Part shown: positions 1-7,510 of the stretch, in pieces
Position numbering within the stretch: the first letter of the stretch is position 1
How the letters are laid out: each line of letters begins with the position of its first letter
DNA from: Nostocoides sp039812405
Lineage (GTDB): Bacteria; Actinomycetota; Actinomycetes; Actinomycetales; Dermatophilaceae
Length of the DNA: 13,911 nt
NCBI GenBank assembly: GCA_039812405.1
Contig: JBDIAL010000084.1
Location: forward strand, 1 to 13,911
Reading direction: 5' to 3'
Translations under genes and position numbers: made by a program
The notes under the pieces: model-generated
Told to the model about the DNA's origin: nothing
Databases searched by the model: none
Seen by the model: only the letters and a program-made list of their open reading frames with translations

Positions 1-128
1 CGGGCGGCCGGGCCGCGGTGGGCGTTCGCACGGCTGACGTCGGCGGCTGGCGGCTGCGCGGTCCGGGGGTCCCCGGGGTCCCCGGTGGCGACGGTGGTCG
101 TCGGGGCGAGGGTGGACTCGGTGTGCAT
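1..128 (-). CDS. Unrecognised protein, N-terminal fragment (runs off the window)
   Basis: The reverse strand has an ATG at 128-126 preceded by AGGAG at 141-137, an 8-nt spacing typical of a strong ribosome binding site. The frame stays open for 42 codons to the window edge. Third codon positions are almost all G or C, as in the confirmed genes here, which supports real coding. The visible peptide starts MHTESTLAPTTTV and is rich in Pro, Ala, Thr and Asp, with no hydrophobic stretch, so it looks like a disordered cytoplasmic N-terminus rather than a signal peptide. I recognise no family. It is transcribed away from ftsE. The start is well supported; the function is unknown. Confidence 0.6.
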   Translation of the reverse strand, partial: MHTESTLAPTTTVATGDPGDPRTAQPPAADVSRANAHRGPAA

Positions 129-339
129 GGTGGTGACTCCTCGGTCGTGGATCGGTGTGGTGCGACCAGGGTCGGCGCCGGCGCTTGGGAGGCACTTGGG
201 GTCCACTTGGGGCGCAACCGGCGCGGCCTCGGGGTGGCGTCCCCGGCATACCGGCGGTTCGTGCTTATGGTGGGGCCGTCCATGGGCCCGGCCGCCCGTA
301 TGCCGTCCTGTCCCCGAGCCGTGAGGCCACCCCTGCCGC
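129..339. other. Divergent intergenic region between the minus-strand gene and ftsE
   Basis: This 211-nt gap must hold the promoters for the leftward gene and for ftsE. Besides the 11-bp repeat array it carries two GTATGC-type hexamers (246-251 and 298-303). I could not find a convincing -35/-10 pair for either gene. TATGGT at 266-271, preceded by TGCT, is the only -10-like element upstream of ftsE, and it lacks a -35. Confidence 0.4.
182..214. repeat. Three tandem 11-bp direct repeats, consensus CACTTGGGGNG
   Basis: Three adjacent 11-bp units are CGCTTGGGAGG (182-192), CACTTGGGGTC (193-203) and CACTTGGGGCG (204-214). All share CTTGGG at the same phase. The array lies between the divergent minus-strand gene and ftsE, about 54 nt upstream of the minus-strand ATG. 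A period of one helical turn suggests binding sites on one DNA face, but the protein is unknown. Confidence 0.6.
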
Positions 340-1038
340 ATGATCCGCTACGACCACGTGACCAAGACCTATCCGCGGTCCGCGAGACCCGCGCTCTCCG
401 ACGTCTCCGTCAACGTCGAGCGCGGGGAGTTCGTCTTCGTCGTCGGCCCGTCCGGGTCGGGGAAGTCGACGATGCTGCGCCTCGCCCTCCGGGAGGAGCA
501 GGCGACCTCCGGAGCCGTCCTCGTCGCCGGCCAGGACCTCGGCCGGCTCCCGTTGCGCAAGGTGCCCCGGCTGCGCCGCGAGATCGGGACGGTGTTCCAG
601 GACTTCCGGCTCCTCGGCAACAAGACGGTCTTCCAGAACGTCGCCTTCGCGCTGCAGGTCCTCGGCAAGTCGAAGCACTACATCCGGCAGGTCGTGCCGG
701 AGACGCTCGACCTCGTCGGCCTCGACGGCAAGGCCAAGCGGATGCCGCACGAGCTGTCCGGTGGCGAGCAGCAGCGGGTCGCCATCGCCCGCGCCGTCGT
801 CAACCGGCCGCCGATCCTCCTGTGCGACGAGCCGACGGGCAACCTCGACCCCGCGATCAGCCTCGACATCGTCCACCTCCTCGACCGGATCAACCAGACG
901 GGCACGACGATCGTCATGGCGACCCACGACGACGAGATCGTCAACGACATGCGGCGCCGGGTCGTCGAGCTGTCCGACGGCGTCGTCGTCCGCGACGAGG
1001 AGGAGAGCCTCTACCTGCCGAAGGGTGACGTCGGGTGA
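340..1038 (+). CDS. ftsE: Cell division ATP-binding protein FtsE
   Basis: This is the cytoplasmic ATPase of the FtsEX complex, which couples ATP hydrolysis to activation of peptidoglycan hydrolases at the septum. The 232-aa product is full length for the family. Visible ABC motifs are Walker A GPSGSGKST (36-44), the Q-loop Gln87 in TVFQDFRLL, the signature LSGGEQQR (139-146), Walker B ILLCDEPTGNLD (159-170) and the H-loop His196. PTGNLD and the RLLGNKTVFQNVAF stretch are typical of FtsE. The ATG at 340 gives the standard FtsE N-terminus (MIRYDHVTKTY), but its ribosome binding site is weak: only GAGG at 323-326, 13 nt away. It overlaps ftsX by 4 nt. The prfB gene usually found upstream in actinomycetes is absent here. 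Confidence 0.97.
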   Translation: MIRYDHVTKTYPRSARPALSDVSVNVERGEFVFVVGPSGSGKSTMLRLALREEQATSGAVLVAGQDLGRLPLRKVPRLRREIGTVFQDFRLLGNKTVFQNVAFALQVLGKSKHYIRQVVPETLDLVGLDGKAKRMPHELSGGEQQRVAIARAVVNRPPILLCDEPTGNLDPAISLDIVHLLDRINQTGTTIVMATHDDEIVNDMRRRVVELSDGVVVRDEEESLYLPKGDVG

Positions 1039-1943
1039 GGACGTCCTTCCTGCTCGGCGAGGTCGGCAACGGCCTGCGCCGCAACCTGTCCATGGCCATC
1101 TCCGTCGTCCTCGTGACGATGGTCTCGATGTACCTCCTCGGCCTCGGGCTCCTCGCCCAGCGCCAGGCCGACACGATGAAGGGCTACTGGTACGACCGGG
1201 TCCAGGTCTCGGTCTACCTGTGCAACGACAACCCGACCCAGCCCAACTGCCAGGGCCGGGCCGCGACCGACCAGGAGAAGGCGACGATCAAGGGGCAGCT
1301 GGAGCAGCTGCCCGAGGTCAAGCGCGTCTACTACGAGACCGAGCAGCAGGCCTTCGACCGGTTCAAGGAGCAGTTCCGCAACAGCCCGGTTGTGAGCAAC
1401 AACCTCAAGGTCGGCGACATCCCCGACAGCTTCCGGGTCCAGCTCGTGGACCCGAGCAAGTACGCCGTCGTGACGAGCCAGTTCCAGGGGGCCCCGGGCG
1501 TCGCGAGCGTCCAGGACCAGGAGAAGGTCCTCAAGCCCTTCTTCCGGGTCATCAACCTCATCACCCTCTTCGCCGTGCTCCTCGCCGCGCTCATGGTCGC
1601 CTGCTCGGCCCTGCTCATCATGACGACGGTCCGTCAGGTGGCCTTCGCCCGCCGGAGAGAGATCGGCATCATGCGCCTCGTCGGCGCCTCGAACGCGACG
1701 ATCCGGACGCCGTTCATCGTCGAGACGGTGCTGTCCGGCCTGCTCGGCGCCGTGCTCGCCGTCGGGCTGCTCTGGGCGACGGTCCACTTCCTGTTCAACC
1801 GGCTGCTCTCCCAGATCCTCTACGACCGGGCCCTCATCGGCGACAGCGATGTGTGGTTCGTCGCGCCGTGGATGGTGCTCGTCGTCGTCGTCGTCGCGGT
1901 CGTCACCTCGATGCTCACCCTCTGGCGCTACCTGCGCGTCTGA
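1035..1943 (+). CDS. ftsX: Cell division permease-like protein FtsX
   Basis: This is the membrane partner of FtsE. It transmits ATPase-driven movement through its extracellular loop to cell-wall hydrolases. The 302-aa product has the FtsX layout: one membrane segment at about 18-41, a large extracytoplasmic domain at about 42-170, then three segments near 173-200, 230-257 and 273-298. The first outer stretch contains two cysteines (Cys63, Cys72) that could form a disulfide. The start is GTG at 1035, overlapping the ftsE stop in GTGA, with AAGGG at 1021-1025 as ribosome binding site. This overlap indicates translational coupling and equal dosage. A run of GTC codons near 1878-1894 encodes consecutive valines in the last membrane segment. 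The smpB gene that commonly follows ftsX in actinomycetes is not here. Confidence 0.96.
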   Translation: MRTSFLLGEVGNGLRRNLSMAISVVLVTMVSMYLLGLGLLAQRQADTMKGYWYDRVQVSVYLCNDNPTQPNCQGRAATDQEKATIKGQLEQLPEVKRVYYETEQQAFDRFKEQFRNSPVVSNNLKVGDIPDSFRVQLVDPSKYAVVTSQFQGAPGVASVQDQEKVLKPFFRVINLITLFAVLLAALMVACSALLIMTTVRQVAFARRREIGIMRLVGASNATIRTPFIVETVLSGLLGAVLAVGLLWATVHFLFNRLLSQILYDRALIGDSDVWFVAPWMVLVVVVVAVVTSMLTLWRYLRV

Positions 1944-1994
1944 GGCCCGGCCGGACCCGCTGCGGCGCGCCACCGGCGGCATCCTGCCCGTAAG

Positions 1995-2014
1995 CCACGG
2001 GCCGCTGCCCGTGG
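1995..2014 (+). terminator. Hairpin downstream of ftsX, probable terminator
   Basis: CCACGGGC (1995-2002) pairs perfectly with GCCCGTGG (2007-2014) around a CGCT loop, 52 nt after the ftsX stop. No T-tract follows, which is common for GC-rich actinobacterial hairpin terminators. It could instead be a transcript-stabilising or regulatory structure. Confidence 0.5.
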
Positions 2015-2042
2015 TCCGCTGCCGCGCGCGGTGACCGACGGG

Positions 2043-2060
2043 CCGCGCGTCTCCGCGCGG
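2043..2060 (+). repeat. Second perfect hairpin downstream of ftsX
   Basis: CCGCGCG (2043-2049) pairs with CGCGCGG (2054-2060) around a TCTC loop. It has no T-tract. Together with the hairpin at 1995-2014 it may form a tandem terminator that insulates the purine operon from ftsEX. Confidence 0.45.
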
Positions 2061-2078
2061 TGTCGTGCGATCCCCCGG

Positions 2079-2095
2079 AAGCCACGGCCCGTGGC
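2079..2095 (+). repeat. Shortened copy of the 1992-2014 hairpin
   Basis: AAGCCACGG directly followed by CCCGTGG (2079-2094) repeats the two arms at 1992-2000 and 2008-2014, but without the 7 nt between them. The copy still folds: GCCACG (2081-2086), loop GCC, CGTGGC (2090-2095). Its end overlaps a GCATAC hexamer at 2094-2099. Confidence 0.5.
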
Positions 2096-2133
2096 ATACG
2101 GGCACACCCTCGTCCGGTATGCCGTGCCCGCGA

Positions 2134-2147
2134 GTCCGGCGCCGGAC
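2134..2147. repeat. 14-bp perfect palindrome GTCCGGCGCCGGAC
   Basis: GTCCGGC (2134-2140) and GCCGGAC (2141-2147) form a perfect palindrome with no spacer, about 70 nt upstream of the promoter -35 box. It could be a protein site or just GC-rich sequence; nothing here identifies a binder. Confidence 0.3.
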
Positions 2148-2215
2148 GCCCTCCCTCCCGACCGGGACCGGCCGTGGGCGTGGTGGCTCCCGACGGCACC
2201 ATCGGAAGATGTGGC

Positions 2216-2244
2216 TTGCAATTCCGCGATCTGGAATCTAAACT
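2216..2244 (+). promoter_or_regulatory. Sigma-70-type promoter of the purine/glyoxylate operon
   Basis: TTGCAA (2216-2221) and TAAACT (2239-2244) are separated by exactly 17 bp, a good housekeeping-sigma match in an otherwise GC-dominated sequence. Transcription would start near 2250, leaving a leader of about 25 nt before the malic enzyme ATG. No other promoter of similar quality was seen before 11260. Confidence 0.7.
2221..2237. promoter_or_regulatory. IclR-type operator within the promoter spacer
   Basis: ATTCC (2221-2225) and GGAAT (2233-2237) form a perfect inverted repeat with a 7-nt centre, 17 bp overall. It resembles the TTCCGC-centre-GGAA class of operators bound by IclR-family repressors, including those controlling allantoin and glyoxylate genes. 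Lying between the -35 and -10 boxes, a bound protein should block RNA polymerase. The repressor gene is not in the window, so its identity is inferred. Confidence 0.6.
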
Positions 2245-2263
2245 CCATCAGACGGAACTACCG

Positions 2264-2269
2264 AAGGAG
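2264..2269 (+). promoter_or_regulatory. Ribosome binding site of the malic enzyme gene
   Basis: AAGGAG lies 5 nt before the ATG at 2275. It fixes the start at 2275 rather than at the internal ATG at residue 12. Confidence 0.75.
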
Positions 2270-2274
2270 TCTCG

Positions 2275-3660
2275 ATGGCGAGTCCCAGCCCCGGCCACGC
2301 GATCACCATGCGGGTCGCCGCACCGTCCGGCTTCCGGGCCACGGCCGAGCTGACCGCGGCCGTCGCCGCGGCGGGGGCCGAGGTGACCGCCCTCGACATG
2401 ATCGAGTCCGGGCCCGACGGGGTCGTGGTCGACATCACCTGCAACACCGAGGGAGAGCAGCACGCCGCCCGGGTCTGCGCGGCCCTGGACGCGGTCGAGG
2501 GCGTGCGGGTCGGCAAGGTGAGCGACCGGACCTTCCTCATGCACCTCGGCGGCAAGCTGTCCGTCGAGCCGAAGGTCGAGCTGCGCACCCGTGACGACCT
2601 GTCCCGGGCCTACACCCCCGGGGTCGCGCGCGTCTGCCTCGCCATCGCCGCGAACCCCGCCGACGCCCGCCGGCTCACCATCAAGCGCAACACCGTCGCC
2701 GTCGTCACCGACGGGACGGCCGTCCTCGGGCTCGGCGACATCGGAGCCGCCGCGGCCCTCCCGGTCATGGAGGGGAAGGCGGCGCTCTTCAAGCGGTTCG
2801 CCGACGTCGACGCCTGGCCGGTGTGTCTCGACACCACCGACACCGAGGAGATCATCGCCATCGTCAAGGCGCTCGCCCCGGTCTACGGCGGCGTCAACCT
2901 CGAGGACATCGCCGCTCCCCGCTGCTTCGAGATCGAGCGTCGGCTGCGGGAGGAGCTCGACATCCCCGTCTTCCACGACGACCAGCACGGGACGGCGATC
3001 GTCGTGCTCGCCGCGCTCATCAACGCCCTGCGGGTCGTCGGCAAGGCGATGGCGGAGGTGCGGATCGTCGTCAACGGCGCCGGGGCCGCAGGGTCGGCGA
3101 TCATCCGGCTGCTCCACGAGCAGGGCGCACAGCACATCGTGGCGTGCGACCGGAAGGGGGCCATCCACGCCGGCCGTGGCGACACCGACCCGCACCGTCG
3201 GTGGATCGCGGACCACACCAACCCCGACGGGTTCGCCGGCACCCTCCACGAGGCTCTCGTCGACGCCGACGTCTTCGTCGGCGTCTCGGCCCCCGATGTC
3301 ATCACCGCCGAGCACGTCGCGACGATGGCCGACGGGGCCGTCGTCCTCGCGCTCGCCAACCCCGACCCCGAGATCCATCCCCTCGAGGCGGCCCGGCACG
3401 CGGCCGTCGTGGCGACCGGACGCAGCGACTTCCCGAACCAGATCAACAACGTCCTCGCCTTCCCCGGCCTCTTCCGGGGGCTGCTCGACGCGAGCGCGCG
3501 GGACATCACGACGCACATGCTCGTGGCGGCGGCGGAGGCCATCGCCGACTGCGTCGGGCCGGACGAGCTCGGGCCGAGCTACATCGTGCCGAGCGTGTTC
3601 GACCCGCGGGTGGCGCCCGCCGTGGCCGAGGCGGTCGTCGCGGCCGCCGCCGTCGGCTGA
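2275..3660 (+). CDS. NAD-type malic enzyme with N-terminal ACT domain
   Basis: It oxidatively decarboxylates malate to pyruvate. The 461-aa protein begins with an ACT-like regulatory domain (about residues 9-90) and continues as a short bacterial malic enzyme. Visible features are RAYTPGVA (111-118, catalytic Tyr113), LGLGDIG (151-157), the catalytic Lys168 in MEGKAALF, metal ligands Glu210-Asp211 in NLEDIA, VFHDDQHGTA (232-241), the nucleotide-binding NGAGAAGS (267-274), and SDFPNQINN near the C-terminus. It is first in a nine-gene operon, directly behind the promoter and operator, and is followed after 72 nt by malate synthase. The pair would convert glyoxylate plus acetyl-CoA to malate and then pyruvate. 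Use of NAD rather than NADP is inferred from the ACT-containing subfamily. The ACT domain suggests allosteric control by a small ligand I cannot name. Confidence 0.93.
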   Translation: MASPSPGHAITMRVAAPSGFRATAELTAAVAAAGAEVTALDMIESGPDGVVVDITCNTEGEQHAARVCAALDAVEGVRVGKVSDRTFLMHLGGKLSVEPKVELRTRDDLSRAYTPGVARVCLAIAANPADARRLTIKRNTVAVVTDGTAVLGLGDIGAAAALPVMEGKAALFKRFADVDAWPVCLDTTDTEEIIAIVKALAPVYGGVNLEDIAAPRCFEIERRLREELDIPVFHDDQHGTAIVVLAALINALRVVGKAMAEVRIVVNGAGAAGSAIIRLLHEQGAQHIVACDRKGAIHAGRGDTDPHRRWIADHTNPDGFAGTLHEALVDADVFVGVSAPDVITAEHVATMADGAVVLALANPDPEIHPLEAARHAAVVATGRSDFPNQINNVLAFPGLFRGLLDASARDITTHMLVAAAEAIADCVGPDELGPSYIVPSVFDPRVAPAVAEAVVAAAAVG

Positions 3661-3732
3661 GCGCCGCAGCAGCCGGCGGGTGAGCCCGCGGCATCCGACC
3701 ATCACCATCCCCAGCCAAGGAGAACCGCCGAC

Positions 3733-5331
3733 ATGACGATCACCGTCACCGATCCCCAGCCCGTCGACCGCGCCGCCGAGATCCTCACCCCGGAGGCCCT
3801 CGAGTTCATCGAGGAGCTGCACACGCGGTTCGCCGACCGTCGCGACGAGCTCCTGGGTGCGCGGGTCGGCCGTCGTGAGGCGGCCGCCCGGGCCGGGCGC
3901 CTCGACTTCCTGCCGGAGACCGCCGCCGTCCGGGAGAGCGACTGGTCGGTGCCCGCTCCGCCGCCCGCCCTCGTCGACCGCCGGGTCGAGATGACCGGCC
4001 CGGCGACTCCGGCGAAGATGGCGATCAACGCCCTCAACTCCGGCGCCAAGGTGTGGCTCGCCGATCTGGAGGACGCGAGCTGCCCGTCGTGGCCCAACGT
4101 CGTCGACGCCATCCTCAACCTGCGGGACGCGGCCCTCGGCACGCTCTCCTTCACAGCAGAGGACGGCCGCGAGTACTCGCTGCGGACCGACGCGCCGCTC
4201 GCCGTCGTCGTGACCAGGCCGCGGGGGTGGCACCTCGAGGAGGCCCACGTCCTCCTCGACGGCCGACGCGCGGTCGGCGCCCTCGTCGACTTCGGCCTGC
4301 ACGTCTTCCACGTCGCCGGCCCGCTCCTGGCCTCCGGCCGGGGTCCCTACTACTACCTTCCGAAGATGGAGAGCCACCTGGAGGCTCGGCTCTGGAACGA
4401 CGTCTTCACCGTCGCCGAGGAGCGCCTCGGGCTCGAGCCGGGCACGATCCGCGCGACCGTCCTCGTCGAGACGATCCCCGCGGCCTTCGAGATGGAGGAG
4501 ATCCTCTACGAGCTGCGCGACCACGCGAGCGGCCTCAACGCCGGTCGCTGGGACTACCTGTTCAGCCTCATCAAGTACTTCCGTGACGCGGGGCCGGAGC
4601 TCGTCCTCGTCGACCGCGCCGACATCACGATGACGGCGCCGTTCATGCGGGCCTACACCGAGCTGCTCGTGCAGACCTGCCACAAGCGCGGTGCCTTCGC
4701 GATGGGCGGCATGGCGGCGTTCATCCCCAGCCGCCGGGACGCCGAGGCCAACGCCGCCGCCTTCGCCAAGGTGCGGGCCGACAAGAGTCGCGAGGCGGCC
4801 GACGGGTTCGACGGGTCCTGGGTCGCCCACCCCGACCTCGTGCCCGTCTGCCGGGAGGTGTTCGACGGCGTCCTCGGCGACGCGCCGAACCAGCTCGACC
4901 GGACGCGCGACGAGGTGGAGGTCACGGCCGACGAGCTCCTCGACGTCGCCTCCGCCGAGGGGAGCAACACCCTGCAGGGGCTGCGCAACAACCTCTACGT
5001 CGCCGTCGCCTACGTCGCGGTGTGGCTGTCCGGCAACGGGGCCGTGGCGATCCACAACCTCATGGAGGACGCCGCGACCGCCGAGATCTCCCGGGCCCAG
5101 GTGTGGCAGCAGATCCACAACGGGGTGACACTCGCCGACACCGGCGAGACGGTGACGCGGGAGCTCGTCGCGCGCATCCTCGACGAGGAGGTCGAGCGCC
5201 TGCGCGGCGAGGTGGACCCCGAGGCCTTCGCGGCCCACTACCTCGCCGCGAGGCAGCTGGTCGCCTCCCTCGTCCTCTCCGAGGACTTCGTCGACTTCCT
5301 CACCGTGCCGGCCTACGAGCAGGTGGTCTGA
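3733..5331 (+). CDS. aceB: Malate synthase A
   Basis: It condenses glyoxylate with acetyl-CoA to malate. At 532 aa it has the length of malate synthase A rather than the longer G form. Family landmarks are GPATPAKMAINALNSGAK (89-106), LADLEDASCPSW (109-120), TRPRGWH (161-167) with the catalytic Arg, the metal-binding Glu246 in LVETIPAAFEMEEI, GRWDYLFS (271-278) and HNLMEDAATAEISR (441-454) with the catalytic Asp446. AAGGAG at 3717-3722 precedes the ATG by 10 nt. The stop codon directly abuts the next ATG (zero gap). No isocitrate lyase is adjacent, and the neighbours are ureide genes, so its glyoxylate most likely comes from allantoin breakdown rather than only from the glyoxylate shunt. Confidence 0.95.
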   Translation: MTITVTDPQPVDRAAEILTPEALEFIEELHTRFADRRDELLGARVGRREAAARAGRLDFLPETAAVRESDWSVPAPPPALVDRRVEMTGPATPAKMAINALNSGAKVWLADLEDASCPSWPNVVDAILNLRDAALGTLSFTAEDGREYSLRTDAPLAVVVTRPRGWHLEEAHVLLDGRRAVGALVDFGLHVFHVAGPLLASGRGPYYYLPKMESHLEARLWNDVFTVAEERLGLEPGTIRATVLVETIPAAFEMEEILYELRDHASGLNAGRWDYLFSLIKYFRDAGPELVLVDRADITMTAPFMRAYTELLVQTCHKRGAFAMGGMAAFIPSRRDAEANAAAFAKVRADKSREAADGFDGSWVAHPDLVPVCREVFDGVLGDAPNQLDRTRDEVEVTADELLDVASAEGSNTLQGLRNNLYVAVAYVAVWLSGNGAVAIHNLMEDAATAEISRAQVWQQIHNGVTLADTGETVTRELVARILDEEVERLRGEVDPEAFAAHYLAARQLVASLVLSEDFVDFLTVPAYEQVV

Positions 5332-6671
5332 ATGGCCCTGGAGCCGAGCCTCGACGAGGCCTTCCTCGCTGCCGTCGACGACCGGCTCGCCGCGACCGAC
5401 GCCCTCCTCCTGCGGGCCTACCCGGGCGACGACGGGCGGCGTCAGCCGGTTCACACCGTCTACGTCCCGGCCGACCGCTACACCGTCGACCTGCCCGCCC
5501 GCTGGGGCGTCCAGGCGGTGGCCCTCGTCGCCGAGCACGGTGGCGCCGGGGAGGTATGCCGGGTGGCCGGCGTCCCCGGCGACCTCGTCGCCGAGGTCGC
5601 GCAGCGGCTCTCGGCGAAGCTGGCCACCGACCCCGTCGAGGACCTGCGGCTCGACTTCGAGGACGGCTACGGCGACCGGGGCGACGAGGCCGAGGACCGC
5701 GACGCCGTCGCGGCCGCCCGGCTCCTCGCCGACGCCGTGCGGGACGGCGCGGCACCGGCGTTCGCCGGCCTGCGCTTCAAGTGCTTCGAGGAGCCGACCC
5801 GGCGTCGCGGCATACGGACCCTCGACCTCTTCGTGGGGGCTCTCCTGGACCGCCTCGGGTCACTGCCCGAGGGCCTGGTCATCACCTTCCCCAAGGTGAG
5901 CACGGTGAGCCAGGTCGAGGCGATGGTCGAGGTGTGCGGAGGGCTCGAGGAGCGGCACGGGCTCCCCGCCCGACGGCTCGGCTTCGAGATCCAGGTGGAG
6001 ACACCGCAGCTCATCGTGGGGGCCGACGGGACGATCCCGATCGCGCGGGCCGTGCACGCCGGCGACGGCCGGGTCACCTCGCTGCACTACGGGACCTACG
6101 ACTACAGCGCCTCGCTCCAGATCTCGGCGGCCTTCCAGGCCAGCGACCACCCGGCGGCGGACTTCGCCAAGCAGGTCATGCAGGTCGCCGTCGCCGGCAC
6201 GACCGTCCACCTGTCCGACGGCTCGACGAACGTCCTGCCAGTGGGCTCCGCCGACCAGGTGCGGGACGCCTGGCGGCTGCACGCCGGGCTCGTCCGCCGG
6301 GCGCTGGAGCGCGGCTTCTACCAGGGCTGGGACCTCCATGCGCACCAGCTGCCCACCCGGTATGCCGCGACCTTCGCCTTCTACCGCGCCGGCCTGCCGT
6401 CGGCGACGGCGCGGCTCGGGGCCTACGTCTCCCGCAGCAGCTCCCAGATCCTCGACGAGCCAGCCACCGCGCGCGCCCTCGCCCGCTACCTCCAGCGCGG
6501 CCTCGCCTGTGGCGCGGTCGCCGAGGAGGAGGTGTCCGGACCGACGGGGCTCACCGCGGCCCAGGTCGCCGACCTGGCCCGGCCCCGATCGGACACGACG
6601 GTGACCGGCGCGCCCCCGACCTCGACAACCCGACCTTCGCCACCCACCGCTCCGAACCCGAAGGAGAGACC

Positions 6672-6675
<4 letters not shown>
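5332..6675 (+). CDS. CitE/HpcH-like (beta/alpha)8 protein, DUF6986 type, function unknown
   Basis: The 447-aa protein resembles the citrate lyase beta subunit/HpcH aldolase superfamily and the actinobacterial group labelled DUF6986. Superfamily-like features are LRLDFEDGYGDRGDEAEDRD (105-124, acidic metal/CoA loop), ITFPKVS (184-190, Lys188), FEIQVETPQLI (218-228, putative metal ligand Glu223), HYGTYDYSASLQ (252-263) and GFYQGWDLHAHQLPTRYAA (328-346). Such enzymes form or cleave C-C bonds on CoA esters or keto acids, but I know of no proven substrate for this group. The start abuts the aceB stop; a weak AGGTGG precedes it. The last 27 residues are Pro/Thr/Ser-rich and lie over the allE ribosome binding site. 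The stop overlaps allE in ATGA. Its place between malate synthase and allE suggests a role in glyoxylate or malate/malyl-CoA chemistry. Confidence 0.85.
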
Positions 6676-7499
<824 letters not shown>

Positions 7500-7510
7500 G
7501 GGGGTCCCGG

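Larger units (their letters stand above)
1944..2274. other. Non-coding region with clustered hairpins, then the operon promoter
   Basis: This 331-nt stretch has no gene I can support. Its first 200 nt are packed with inverted repeats (1995-2014, 2043-2060, 2081-2095, 2134-2147) and two GTATGC-type hexamers in opposite orientation (2094-2099, 2117-2122). The last 60 nt are much more AT-rich and carry the promoter, operator and ribosome binding site of the purine/glyoxylate operon. A short open frame starting at 2060 runs through the promoter into the malic enzyme gene, but it has no ribosome binding site and I do not call it. Confidence 0.6.

Noticed and set aside
182..214. The CTTGGG repeats as an MraZ site
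   Set aside because: MraZ sites as I recall them are TGGG repeats at a 10-bp period in front of the division cluster; here the period is 11 and the nearest gene set differs.
18..1028. A 336-codon plus-strand frame through the divergent region and across ftsE
   Set aside because: It becomes Arg/Pro-rich over ftsE, which is read in another frame with all ABC motifs, and it has no ribosome binding site.
1878..1895. GTC triplet run in ftsX as a phase-variable repeat
   Set aside because: It is a short in-frame triplet run encoding valines of a membrane helix; a unit change would not shift the frame.
2060..2353. Possible small gene upstream of the malic enzyme
   Set aside because: It runs through the promoter, operator and ribosome binding site and lacks its own ribosome binding site.
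3676..3689. GCGGG-TGAG-CCCGC hairpin between the malic enzyme and aceB as a terminator
   Set aside because: It has only 5 bp of uninterrupted stem, there is no T-tract, and no promoter follows for aceB, so a terminator would silence the operon.
2248..5538. A minus-strand open frame of over 1000 codons antisense to the malic enzyme and aceB
   Set aside because: It is the usual shadow of GC-rich coding DNA. Its protein is Asp/Gly/Arg/Val-rich with no domain, while the plus strand encodes two clearly recognisable enzymes.
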